A DNA stretch of 64,000 bases from Dialister sp. UBA7295 (GCA_002471975.1 DKQZ01000032.1:87506-151505); one strand, 5' to 3'; positions 19,955-28,380 are shown, counted from the first letter of the stretch. Translations and numbers: made by a program. The notes: generated from the sequence alone by a model not told the origin.

Positions 19955-20792
19955 ACTGAAACCGGGCACCCTTTACCTGGTGCCTACGCCTATCGGAAAT
20001 TTATCCGATGTAACGGAGCGTTCTGTAGAAATATTAAAAGGGGCAGACATTATAGCTGCAGAGGATACGAGACATACCAGAATTCTTCTGGACCATCTTG
20101 GAATATCAAAAAATCCCGTATCCTATCATGAACATAATAAAAAAGAGGCGGGACCAAAGCTTATTGAAGAATTAAAAGCGGGTCGTTCCGTGGCCCAGGT
20201 GAGCGATGCGGGGATGCCTGTCATCTCAGATCCCGGGGCGGATCTGGTGAGACTTGCTCTTTCTGAAAATATTCCGGTCATACCGCTTCCGGGACCCAAT
20301 GCGGCATTGACTGCACTTGTCGCTTCAGGGCTTGATGCAAGGCAGTTCGTTTTTATCGGATTTCTTCCGAAAATCACAGCCAAACAGAAAAAGCTCCTTT
20401 CCGATATCAGCCGCATTCCTTTCACACTCATTTTCTATGAGGCCCCGCACAGACTGAAGGATACGCTGGATACGCTTCTGAAATATCTGGGGAACCGCAG
20501 GGCAGTGACTGCCAGGGAACTGACAAAAAAATTTGAGTCCTTTCATCGGGGAACGCTGGAATCTATCCGTCTTCATGCGGATGAGGAAGAACCAAGAGGA
20601 GAATATGTGGTACTGGTGGAAGGCTGGAATGAATCCATGGAAACGGTAGAAGAGAATCAGTCATCCTGGCAGGAAGAAGCCCTGAAGCAGGCTGAAACAC
20701 TTCCACTGAAAGAAGCGGCTCGCAGGGTTTCAGGAAAATTCAATATGTCCCGCCGGGAAATATACCAGTTTCTGCTGGAAAATAAAAAATAA
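19947..20792 (+). CDS. rsmI: 16S rRNA (cytidine1402-2'-O)-methyltransferase RsmI
   Basis: 2'-O-methylates C1402 in the decoding centre. It belongs to the tetrapyrrole-methylase fold: GTLYLVPTPIGNLSDVT, AAEDTRHTRILL, SYHEHNK, VSDAGMPVISDPG, PLPGPNA and FYEAPHRL are all family blocks. The ATG at 19947 has AAGGAG upstream and overlaps yabB by 8 bp. Length is 281. A frame open from 19899 lies inside yabB and is not used. Confidence 0.96.
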   Translation: MNELKPGTLYLVPTPIGNLSDVTERSVEILKGADIIAAEDTRHTRILLDHLGISKNPVSYHEHNKKEAGPKLIEELKAGRSVAQVSDAGMPVISDPGADLVRLALSENIPVIPLPGPNAALTALVASGLDARQFVFIGFLPKITAKQKKLLSDISRIPFTLIFYEAPHRLKDTLDTLLKYLGNRRAVTARELTKKFESFHRGTLESIRLHADEEEPRGEYVVLVEGWNESMETVEENQSSWQEEALKQAETLPLKEAARRVSGKFNMSRREIYQFLLENKK

Positions 20793-20859
20793 TCCGGATA
20801 AATATAAAAATATAACCTTTTCGTTACATCAGGCTGTTTTTTATATTTCCTTTTGGAGT

Positions 20860-20865
20860 TATAAT
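20860..20865 (+). promoter_or_regulatory. Likely -10 element of the metG promoter
   Basis: TATAAT about 57 bp before metG. The -35 region is only a T-rich tract, so the promoter is judged mainly from the -10. Confidence 0.45.
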
Positions 20866-20921
20866 AAAACCATTGCTAAAAGACGATATCGTTTCATCTA
20901 TAGAGAGAGGAGTCATTTTTT

Positions 20922-22868
20922 ATGAGTGAAAAACCAGCGTACTACATCACCACACCGATTTATTACCCGAGCGCGAAGCTTCACATCGGCCATACCTACT
21001 GTACATCCATTGCCGACAGCATTGCCCGCTTTAAACGGCTTGACGGCTATGACGTTTTCTTCCTGACCGGCAGCGATGAACATGGACAGAAAATCGAGCA
21101 GAAAGCGGAAGAAGCGGGAGTTACGCCGATTCAGTATGTAGATGGTATTGTTGCCCTCTTCAAGCAGCTCTGGAAAGAACTGAATATCTCCAATGATGAT
21201 TTCATCAGGACTACGGAAGAACGTCATAAGAAAGTAGTCCAGATGCTTTTCCAGCGGGCCTATGACAAGGGAGATATCTATCTTGGAAAATATGAAGGCT
21301 GGTACTGCATACCGGACGAAACCTTCTGGCCGGAAAACAAACTGACCCCTGATCATATCTGCCCGGACTGCGGCCGCCCGCTGCAGAGAGTCAGTGAAGA
21401 TGCCTATTTCTTCAAAATGTCCAAGTATGCGGACCAGTGGATGAAATATATCGAAGAACATCCGGATTTCATCCAGCCGGAATCCAGAAGAAATGAAATG
21501 ATCCAGTTCGTCAAGAGCGGCCTGGAAGATCTCTGCGTATCCAGAACTTCCTTCTCCTGGGGCATTCCCGTGCCTTTTGATCCCAAACATGTGGTTTATG
21601 TATGGTTTGATGCCCTCGTTAACTACCTGACTGCAGCAGGCATTGTGGACGATCCTGAAAAATTTAAAAAATTCTGGCCTGCCGACGTTCATCTGGTAGG
21701 GAAGGAAATTGTCCGTTTCCATACCATCATCTGGCCAATCATGCTCATGAGCCTTGGCATTGAACTGCCGAAAAAAGTGTATGGTCATGGCTGGCTCATC
21801 GTGGACGGCGAAAAAATGTCCAAGTCAAAAGGCAATGTCATTGATCCGATTCCCCTTTTACAGGAATTTGGCTCCGATGCCATCCGCTATTATCTGCTGA
21901 ATGATATCCAGCTGGGACAGGATGGCAATTTCAGCCGTGATCGTCTGATTAACCGCATCAATTCCGATCTTTCCAATGATCTGGGCAATCTCCTCTACAG
22001 AACCCTCTCCATGGCAGCCAAATATAACAAAGGCGTACTCCATAAAGGGGATGCTTCCGCAGACCCGTCCATTGCAGCCGCATCGGCAGAAGTGGAAAAG
22101 AATGCGGCCGAAACGCTGAAAACTTTCCGCGAAAATATGGATAACTGGAAAATCAACGATGCCATCCGTGCCGTATGGACTTTTATCCGTTCCCTCAATA
22201 AATATATCGATGTGACCATGCCCTGGTCCCTGGGCAAAGACCCTGCCAAACAGCCGCTGCTGGATGCTGTCCTTTATCATCTCTGTGAAGGACTCCGCTA
22301 TGTTTCCCTTATGGCTGAACCGGTAATCCCGATTGCATCCGAAAAAATCTGGAACCAGCTGGGCCTTGAAAACTTCAAAGATGCATCCTTTAAAGACCTC
22401 GTGTGGGGAGGCATTCCGGACGGAACCCTGACTCATAAGGGCGAGCAGATTTTCCCGCGCATTGAAATCGAAGAAGAAGAAGCAAAGCCGGCTCCGAAGA
22501 AGGAAAAGAAAGCCCAGAAGAAAGAAAATTCCAAAGAGGAAAAAGAAGCATCCATTTCCGTAGATGATTTCTTTAAAACAGACCTTCGCGTCGCAGAAAT
22601 CCTTACCGCAGAAAAAGTGGAAAAATCAAAAAAACTGATCAAGATGACCGTTACCCTTGGCGGTGATGACAGGAGAACCGTGGTCAGCGGTATTTCCGAA
22701 TACTACAAACCGGAGGAACTCATTGGAAAGCATGTCATTTTCGTATCCAACCTGAAACCGGCCAAACTGATGGGCATCGAATCCCAGGGAATGATTCTTG
22801 CGGCTTCGAAAGATGACAAACTTGAAGTGCCTTTTGTCGATATGCCTGCAGGCAGCAAGGTCAAATAA
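20922..22868 (+). CDS. metG: Methionyl-tRNA synthetase
   Basis: Class I synthetase. The HIGH motif is in KLHIGHTYCT and the KMSKS motif in GEKMSKSKGNVIDP. The connective domain keeps one zinc knuckle, CPDCGRPL, while the other half reads YCIPDETF. After an acidic, Lys-rich linker (about residues 515-540), a C-terminal tRNA-binding domain (DFFKTDLRVAEIL through LKPAKLMGIESQGMIL) completes the 648 residues. AGAGAGGAG precedes the ATG. tatD starts inside its stop codon. Confidence 0.97.
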   Translation: MSEKPAYYITTPIYYPSAKLHIGHTYCTSIADSIARFKRLDGYDVFFLTGSDEHGQKIEQKAEEAGVTPIQYVDGIVALFKQLWKELNISNDDFIRTTEERHKKVVQMLFQRAYDKGDIYLGKYEGWYCIPDETFWPENKLTPDHICPDCGRPLQRVSEDAYFFKMSKYADQWMKYIEEHPDFIQPESRRNEMIQFVKSGLEDLCVSRTSFSWGIPVPFDPKHVVYVWFDALVNYLTAAGIVDDPEKFKKFWPADVHLVGKEIVRFHTIIWPIMLMSLGIELPKKVYGHGWLIVDGEKMSKSKGNVIDPIPLLQEFGSDAIRYYLLNDIQLGQDGNFSRDRLINRINSDLSNDLGNLLYRTLSMAAKYNKGVLHKGDASADPSIAAASAEVEKNAAETLKTFRENMDNWKINDAIRAVWTFIRSLNKYIDVTMPWSLGKDPAKQPLLDAVLYHLCEGLRYVSLMAEPVIPIASEKIWNQLGLENFKDASFKDLVWGGIPDGTLTHKGEQIFPRIEIEEEEAKPAPKKEKKAQKKENSKEEKEASISVDDFFKTDLRVAEILTAEKVEKSKKLIKMTVTLGGDDRRTVVSGISEYYKPEELIGKHVIFVSNLKPAKLMGIESQGMILAASKDDKLEVPFVDMPAGSKVK

Positions 22869-23635
22869 TGGGACTTTTTGATACCCATGCCCATCTCTAT
22901 GACAAAGCCTTCGACAGGGACCGGGATCAACTGATTCCAGCGCTTTTCAAGTCTCTGGACTATATTGTGATTCCATCGGAGGATTTGGAGACAAGCCGGA
23001 AAGCCGTGGCTCTTGCGGAAACTTACGATCCTCTGTATGCAGCCGTGGGCATTCATCCCCAGGTGACAAAAGATGCCAGTGAAGAAATTCTCCGGAAAAT
23101 AGGGGACCTGGCCCTGTCCCATCCGAAGGTGAAAGCCATAGGGGAAATCGGCCTTGACTATTATTACCTCTATACGGACAAGGAAATCCAGAAGGAATGG
23201 TTCGCCCGCCAGATTGAGCTGGCTAAAGATTTGAATCTTCCTTTCCTGATTCATGACCGGGAGGCCCATGGGGATACCCTTTCCATTCTGAAGGAACATA
23301 AGAGCCCTGCCATGAGAGGAATCCTTCATTGCTTTTCCGGGAGCCTGGAAACAGCAAAAGAACTGATCAGGCTTGGCTTCTATATATCCTTTGCCGGGCC
23401 TGTCGTATTTCCCCGGAGCATCAGGCTGAAAGAAGTGGCTGCTGCCCTGCCGCTGGAGCGAATCCTGATCGAGACCGACAGTCCCTACCTGACTCCTCCT
23501 CCCAATCGGGGAAAACGGAACGATCCATCCAATGTGTATTATGTGGCAGAAGAACTGGCCCGTCTGAAAAAACTTCCCGTTGAAGAAATCATAAGCCGTA
23601 CCAGGGAAAATGCCATTCGCATTTATGACATTTAA
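22868..23635 (+). CDS. tatD: TatD-family metal-dependent deoxyribonuclease (YabD)
   Basis: A TIM-barrel metal-dependent hydrolase. The first metal site is DTHAHLYDKAF. AIGEIGLDYYY, FLIHDREAHGD, LHCFSGSLETAK and LIETDSPYLTPPP are the successive metal and signature blocks. It has 255 residues and starts with ATG overlapping the last base of the metG stop, as in the metS-yabD pair of B. subtilis. Confidence 0.95.
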   Translation: MGLFDTHAHLYDKAFDRDRDQLIPALFKSLDYIVIPSEDLETSRKAVALAETYDPLYAAVGIHPQVTKDASEEILRKIGDLALSHPKVKAIGEIGLDYYYLYTDKEIQKEWFARQIELAKDLNLPFLIHDREAHGDTLSILKEHKSPAMRGILHCFSGSLETAKELIRLGFYISFAGPVVFPRSIRLKEVAAALPLERILIETDSPYLTPPPNRGKRNDPSNVYYVAEELARLKKLPVEEIISRTRENAIRIYDI

Positions 23636-23638
23636 CAG

Positions 23639-23665
23639 AACCTCCTCACTATGGGGAGGTTTTTT
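23639..23665 (+). terminator. Terminator after tatD
   Basis: AACCTCC pairs with GGAGGTT around a 9-nt loop and is followed by T residues. The -35 of the next gene overlaps its tail. Confidence 0.88.
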
Positions 23666-23693
23666 GATGAAAATTTACCGGATATGGTATAGT
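23664..23693 (+). promoter_or_regulatory. Promoter of the CAT-like gene
   Basis: TTGATG and TATAGT with an 18-bp spacer, leaving an untranslated leader of about 95 nt that contains a short open frame (23729-23791). Confidence 0.65.
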
Positions 23694-23796
23694 AGAATCA
23701 AAGATAAAAACCTGGAGCACCCTGGCCGGTGAAGAACAATATTCGAAAAATTATGTTCCGGCAAGAGGATGATTTTGGAAAAGGAACGTGAAGAGC

Positions 23797-24429
23797 ATGG
23801 GATTTACAATCATTGACAGGAGCAAATGGCCGAGAGAAGAATATTTTCGGTATTTTCTGAGGGCGGTACCCTGCATGTACAGCATGACGGTGCAGCTGGA
23901 CGTCACCCCGATTATGAGACAGCACGCCCGCCCCTATCCGGCCATGCTGTATTTTCTCTCAGTGGTGGAAAACAGGCATAAAGAATACAGGATCGCTTTC
24001 AATGAACAGGGAGAACTGGGATATTATGATGTGGTCCATCCGAGCTATACAGTCTTTCATCGGGATGATCATACTTTTTCCAGCCTCTGGACCGAATACA
24101 ATGAAGATTATCGAATCTTTCTGGATTCTTATGAACGGGATACCACCCTTTATGGGGATAATCGGGGGCTCTTTGGGAAACCGGGACGTCCGGCGAACCT
24201 TTTTCCTGTTTCCGTCATTCCCTGGGTGAACTATGAATCCCTCCATCTGAGCTTTCCGAGAGCTTTCCGTTATTTTATCCCCATGTATACCCTTGGCCGT
24301 CTTCACAGGAAAAGAAGTCATTATTATATGCCTCTCGCCCTGGAAGTTCATCACGCAGTCTGCGATGGATATGATGCCGGGGCCATCATCAGGGAAATAC
24401 AGTCCCTCATCAATGACTGGAAAGGATGA
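23797..24429 (+). CDS. Chloramphenicol acetyltransferase-like protein (CatA type)
   Basis: The sequence follows type-A chloramphenicol acetyltransferase from end to end: TIIDRSKWPREEYF at the N-terminus, SMTVQLDVT, GELGYYDVVHP, FPVSVIPWVNYESL, and the catalytic HHAVCDGYDAG. His186 is the general base and Asp190 its structural partner. It has 210 residues, a normal length. The ATG at 23797 is chosen; a GTG at 23788 lies too near AAGGA. It overlaps no upstream gene and is followed within 5 bp by mazG. Nothing around it looks mobile, so it may be an intrinsic acyltransferase and not an acquired resistance gene. Drug specificity is not shown by sequence. Confidence 0.85.
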   Translation: MGFTIIDRSKWPREEYFRYFLRAVPCMYSMTVQLDVTPIMRQHARPYPAMLYFLSVVENRHKEYRIAFNEQGELGYYDVVHPSYTVFHRDDHTFSSLWTEYNEDYRIFLDSYERDTTLYGDNRGLFGKPGRPANLFPVSVIPWVNYESLHLSFPRAFRYFIPMYTLGRLHRKRSHYYMPLALEVHHAVCDGYDAGAIIREIQSLINDWKG

Positions 24430-24434
24430 ATCTC

Positions 24435-25175
24435 ATGAATACGAAACAACTGCTTTCCCTTCTGGAAGAAAAAGGACTTCTTTCGGAAAATGATTATTTT
24501 TCTGTTGTCAGCGGGAGCAGGGCAGATATTGTCTCCCTGACCGGACGGGAGCTCCTCATCCTGAAGGATTGCAGCAGAAACGATGCGGAAATCCTGATCA
24601 AAAGGCTGCTCAGGGTATTTCAGGATGCGACGCCCCTTCTGGTTCTTGACAATGAAAATGTTCTCCGTATTTCCATAAAAGATTTTAATAATTATCCGGT
24701 CAAAAAGGAAATTACTGTTCTTTTTGACGGAAGGAAAGCGAAGGCCAGGGAGGCCCTGCCTTACTCCTTCGAGGCTATAGACAGGACTGTGCATACCCTG
24801 CTTGCTCCGGGAGGCTGCCCCTGGGACAGGGCGCAGGATCATCAGTCCATGCGTACCTATGTCCTGCAGGAAGCTTTCGAGACCATCGATGCTATCGATA
24901 AAAATGACATGGTCAATCTCAAAGAGGAACTGGGGGATGTCCTGTTTCAGATTGTATTTCATTCCGTACTGGCAGAAAAAGAAGGATTTTTTACGCTGCA
25001 GGATGTCATTGACGGGATTTCCGATAAAATGATCCTCCGTCATCCTTTCGTATTTAAGAAAGAAGGGAAAGATAGCTATGCATCTTCCCCGGAAGCGTGG
25101 GAAAAACGTAAAAGAATTGAAAAAAACAGGAAATACCTGTTTTCCGGTGTGCCAAAGAGCTTGCATTGTATATAA
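24435..25175 (+). pseudogene. mazG: mazG 5' part: nucleoside triphosphate pyrophosphohydrolase, cut after the first domain
   Basis: Residues from about 100 form a complete first MazG domain: APGGCPWDRAQDHQSM, the metal-binding EAFE, EELGDVLFQIVFHS and HPFVF, then the SPEAWEKRKRIEKNRK linker. The frame then stops after LFSGVPKSLHCI, where family members continue with a P-A-L-L block and the second domain. That second domain reappears at 30052-30429. The first ~100 residues are not a family feature I recognise. The product (246 residues) may still fold and act, since domain 1 is whole. The ATG at 24435 has AAAGGA 8 nt upstream. MazG hydrolyses (d)NTPs to monophosphates. Confidence 0.85.
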
Positions 25176-25176
25176 T
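25171..25176 (+). promoter_or_regulatory. Possible -10 element for the dUTPase gene at the mazG break
   Basis: TATAAT sits on the last codons of the truncated mazG, 49 bp before the dUTPase start. No good -35 is visible at normal spacing, so this is tentative. Confidence 0.35.
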
Positions 25177-25224
25177 AGAAGTATATATTATTTAATACAT
25201 TATGATATGAAAGGAAGAAGGTTT

Positions 25225-25668
25225 ATGGAAGAAATAAGGTTTGAAAGGGTTAAATATGCTCCTGAAGGTATCCAACTCCCGGTAAGAAGCACAAAAGACG
25301 CTGCCGGTTATGACTTTTACTGCCCATATGACGTGGAGATTCCACCGGATGAAATCGTGATTATAAGGACTTATATAAAGGCAAAGTTCCCACCGGATAT
25401 GGTGCTTATGATTTTTGACAGATCTTCTTATGGAATCAAAAGACGATTAATGCTGCCCAATAATGTTTTTATCATAGACGCAGACTTTTATGGCAATGAA
25501 AAGAATGATGGAAACATAACTATTCCTGTGTATAACTTTGGGAAAGAAACCCAAGTCATAAAGGCCGGTGAACGGTTTGCTCAGGGAGTCTTTACAAAGT
25601 TCTATAAGACCATTGATGACCATGCCACGGGAGTAAGAAAAGGAGGTATAGGAAGTACAGGAAAATAG
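25225..25668 (+). CDS. dut: Trimeric dUTP diphosphatase (dUTPase)
   Basis: Hydrolyses dUTP to dUMP, keeping uracil out of DNA. The five motifs are in order: AGYDFY (I), DRSSYG (II, replacing the usual GRSG-like form), IIDADFYGNEKN (III, with the catalytic Asp), GERFAQGVF (IV) and the Gly-rich TGVRKGGIGSTGK at the C-terminus (V). It has 147 residues. AAGGAAGAAGG precedes the ATG. It is the first gene of the segment that separates the two halves of mazG, so two dNTP-cleansing functions meet here. Such dUTPases are common on phages and other mobile DNA, but no phage gene is nearby. Confidence 0.9.
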   Translation: MEEIRFERVKYAPEGIQLPVRSTKDAAGYDFYCPYDVEIPPDEIVIIRTYIKAKFPPDMVLMIFDRSSYGIKRRLMLPNNVFIIDADFYGNEKNDGNITIPVYNFGKETQVIKAGERFAQGVFTKFYKTIDDHATGVRKGGIGSTGK

Positions 25669-25677
25669 CAAAAATAG

Positions 25678-25707
25678 TTGACAAATTCGGGGGGGTAGTA
25701 CTATATC
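25678..25707 (+). promoter_or_regulatory. Promoter of the autotransporter gene with a poly-G spacer
   Basis: A perfect -35 TTGACA is followed by a run of seven G (25689-25695) and then a -10 region reading TACTATATC. Taking TATATC as the -10 gives an 18-bp spacer, and TACTAT gives 15. The G run is thus inside the spacer, where slippage would change promoter strength. Confidence 0.7.
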
Positions 25708-25790
25708 TACAGATAGCATGACAGATGCCTCTGTGGGTTTAAACACATAGTCCTTAACAGGAGGTATTTATCATGCGAAAAAACAAAAAA
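25678..25790 (+). repeat. Autotransporter leader repeat, copy 1
   Basis: Promoter, roughly 70-nt leader, ribosome-binding site and first codons (MRKN). Nearly the same arrangement recurs at 29723-29825. Shared blocks include AGATAGCATGACAGAT and TCATGCGAAA. The leader can fold small stems (ACAGA/TCTGT and TGTG/CACA). Confidence 0.85.
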
Positions 25791-28358
25791 TTACTTCTTA
25801 CAGCCGCTGTTTCAGCGGCTCTTTTATTTGGTGGTTATGAAGTATCTAATGCCTATACATACTCTGGAGTAACAACCACTGTAAATAAAGTAACGGAAGA
25901 TACTAATAATTTTATGGCATCTAATAATTCCCAAATAACGTCTACCGGGGATTTTTCTCCTGATACGGGATATAAAGATCCTGATACAATAACTACTTCA
26001 CCAAAAGAAATTACTATGTCTTTATCTTCATACAATTATGGTTTTGAGGCTGAAGCAGATGAAGGCTTTGACGGATATGTACTTAGAAATGTTCCCTCAA
26101 ATATGCCGGATTCTATTGGTAATGAATTAATTAATATTTTGACAAATCCTGATTCTGTTTGTGATGAATCTAGTGAAGATACGGCTCTCAAAGCTTTTAA
26201 TAATAAATATGGTACCAACATTACGTATGGTATAGAATATGAAGCTGCTACTCCAGGTTTTACCAATTTTTACTACGCTCTTACTAGTTTAGTATGGGGA
26301 AATCAAGGAAAGAGTAACCCGGGAGAATTAAAAGAATACTACAAATACGAAAACGGTAAAATTTATTGTCGTAGTGACAGATCAAGTAATAACTGGACAG
26401 TAGCGGACATTGAATCTACAGGTGATTCAGTACCTAATTTCCACTATACAACAGATGTAACCACAACTGTTCCTGGTACATGGCATAATACCGGTGATGC
26501 GTCCATTACAATCAATAATTCCAAAGTAACCGGGCAGAAAAATTCTGCTACCACGAAAGCCGTTAATGTCGCTAATAACAGTACATTAAATGTTTCAGGA
26601 AACGTAGATTATGGCAGTCTTTCCGTAGCAAATTCCAATATTACGGTAGGAGGCAATGCTTCTATCGCTTCTGGTGGACTTAAGACTACAGGTACCTCAA
26701 AGGTAGATGTCTCCAATGGTACACTTACCGTGGGTAGCGGTGCCGTAAATATTGCTAAAGGAGGAATCCTTAAAGCAAAGGTATTAAGAGCTGCTGCTAC
26801 AGGAACAGAAACTTCTGTTATTGGTTCTTCCACAAACATTCAAGGTACACTGACCGTGGCCGGGCAGGTAAAAGGAGTTACTGCTGGTACTGCTTCTACA
26901 GATGCTGTCAATAAAGGCCAGTTGGATTCTGCTGTAAATACATTGACTACCAAGATTGGCCAGGGTGGTAAGACCTATACGGCTGGCTCCGACATTGATA
27001 TCTCCTCTGCCAACGCTATTTCCGTCAAGAAGGCCGGACTCATCGCTTCCGGGAACACGGGCCTTGTTACCGGTGGCACTGTTTATTCAACGACCAATGC
27101 TCTGAATACCCAGATCAAGACCACCTCCCAGGAAGTGGCGAAGATCTCTGATAAGGTCTCCTCTTATGGTAAGACTATTACGTCTATTTCTTCTTCTGTG
27201 ACCAGCGCTATCAGCAACATGAAGAACAATCAGGCTAATTTTGTGGATACTTCTCTTTCTAACATTTCAAACGATGGCAGAGACGTAATCAAGCAGGTGG
27301 TAAGGGACGTACTGGCAGCTAATACCGCTTCTACCGCATCCACTACTGCTTCTGCTAAGGCTAATTTTTTGAAGGCAAGCTTTATGGCTGCTCCTATGAG
27401 GGCCCCAGCCAGCCTTTCTGCAGGGGATCATGTAACCATTTCCGGCAATACCATCTCTGTTGATGCGGACGGTACTGTTGCTTCCGGGGACACAGGCCTG
27501 GTCACCGGTGGCACTGTCTATGATGCAATCAAAGACAAGGCAGATAAGGCCTATGTTGATGAGGGCCTTGCCAAGAAAGCGGATATTTCCTACGTTGACC
27601 AAGGACTCTCTCAGAAAGTTAATGTTTCCGATTTTACTCCTGTTAAACAGCAGGTGGAAACCAACACTACGGATATCTCCGCTTTAAAGACAGGCAAAGC
27701 CGATGCGGACGGTTCCAACATCAATGTGGGTTCATTCACTGCCAAGCTCAACACAGGTAAGGTGGAAAAAGGCAACACCGGCCTTGTATCCGGTGGTACC
27801 GTCTATGAGTCCCTGCAGACCAAAGCCGACGTAGGATACGTCAATACCATGGGATTGGCATTGGATAGCGAAATCAAAGGCACCGCCCAGGGGCTTCATA
27901 ATGAAATTCAGGACATGGGTAACCGGCTTACCAAGGATATCAACAGGGTAGGGGCAGGAGCCGCAGCCCTGGCAGCCCTTCATCCCCAGGACTTCAATCC
28001 TGATGATAAATGGGACTTTGCCGTTGGCTATGGCCATTACAAGAATGCCAACGCTTCTGCTGTGGGTGCCTTCTACCGGCCCAATGCAGGAACCACCGTA
28101 TCCCTGGCAGCTACCGTTGGAAACGGTGACCCACAGGTCTCTGCCGGTGTTTCCTTCAAAATTGGCATGGGAAAGAATGTCGAAAAAGTCATGGTCAATA
28201 AAGATGACTATGATAAACTCAATCGGAAAGTAGAAAGCCAGGCAGTAGAAAATAAGGAAATGAAAGAGGCCATGAATGCTCAGGGTAAAGAAATATCTGA
28301 ACAGAAGGCTGAAATTCTGAAACTCAGAAAGGCCATTGAAGCTTTATCCGCTAAATAA
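25773..28358 (+). CDS. Trimeric autotransporter adhesin (YadA-anchor family)
   Basis: 861 residues. A signal peptide (MRKNKKLLLTAAVSAALLFGG, cut near NAYT) leads into a low-complexity, Thr/Ser/Asn-rich passenger, beta-repeat-like at about 235-360. The neck-type motif STDAVNKGQLDSA is near residue 375. Three copies of G-x-TGLV-x-GGTVY occur at about 427, 572 and 667, with coiled-coil stretches between. The YadA anchor (about 718-800, with GAGAAALAALHPQDFNP and VGYGHYKNANASAVGAFY) forms the trimeric outer-membrane barrel. A charged coiled-coil tail of about 60 residues follows. The 5' part of the gene is clearly more AT-rich than the 3' part. AGGAGG precedes the ATG. Confidence 0.93.
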   Translation: MRKNKKLLLTAAVSAALLFGGYEVSNAYTYSGVTTTVNKVTEDTNNFMASNNSQITSTGDFSPDTGYKDPDTITTSPKEITMSLSSYNYGFEAEADEGFDGYVLRNVPSNMPDSIGNELINILTNPDSVCDESSEDTALKAFNNKYGTNITYGIEYEAATPGFTNFYYALTSLVWGNQGKSNPGELKEYYKYENGKIYCRSDRSSNNWTVADIESTGDSVPNFHYTTDVTTTVPGTWHNTGDASITINNSKVTGQKNSATTKAVNVANNSTLNVSGNVDYGSLSVANSNITVGGNASIASGGLKTTGTSKVDVSNGTLTVGSGAVNIAKGGILKAKVLRAAATGTETSVIGSSTNIQGTLTVAGQVKGVTAGTASTDAVNKGQLDSAVNTLTTKIGQGGKTYTAGSDIDISSANAISVKKAGLIASGNTGLVTGGTVYSTTNALNTQIKTTSQEVAKISDKVSSYGKTITSISSSVTSAISNMKNNQANFVDTSLSNISNDGRDVIKQVVRDVLAANTASTASTTASAKANFLKASFMAAPMRAPASLSAGDHVTISGNTISVDADGTVASGDTGLVTGGTVYDAIKDKADKAYVDEGLAKKADISYVDQGLSQKVNVSDFTPVKQQVETNTTDISALKTGKADADGSNINVGSFTAKLNTGKVEKGNTGLVSGGTVYESLQTKADVGYVNTMGLALDSEIKGTAQGLHNEIQDMGNRLTKDINRVGAGAAALAALHPQDFNPDDKWDFAVGYGHYKNANASAVGAFYRPNAGTTVSLAATVGNGDPQVSAGVSFKIGMGKNVEKVMVNKDDYDKLNRKVESQAVENKEMKEAMNAQGKEISEQKAEILKLRKAIEALSAK
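27051..27806 (+). repeat. Three repeats of a 12-residue stalk motif within the adhesin gene
   Basis: Units at 27051-27086, 27486-27521 and 27771-27806 encode GNTGLVTGGTVY, GDTGLVTGGTVY and GNTGLVSGGTVY. Each is followed by heptad-like coiled-coil sequence. These are likely stalk modules open to recombination. Confidence 0.85.
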
Positions 28359-28380
28359 TTTGTGTTAATTTGTTATAAAA

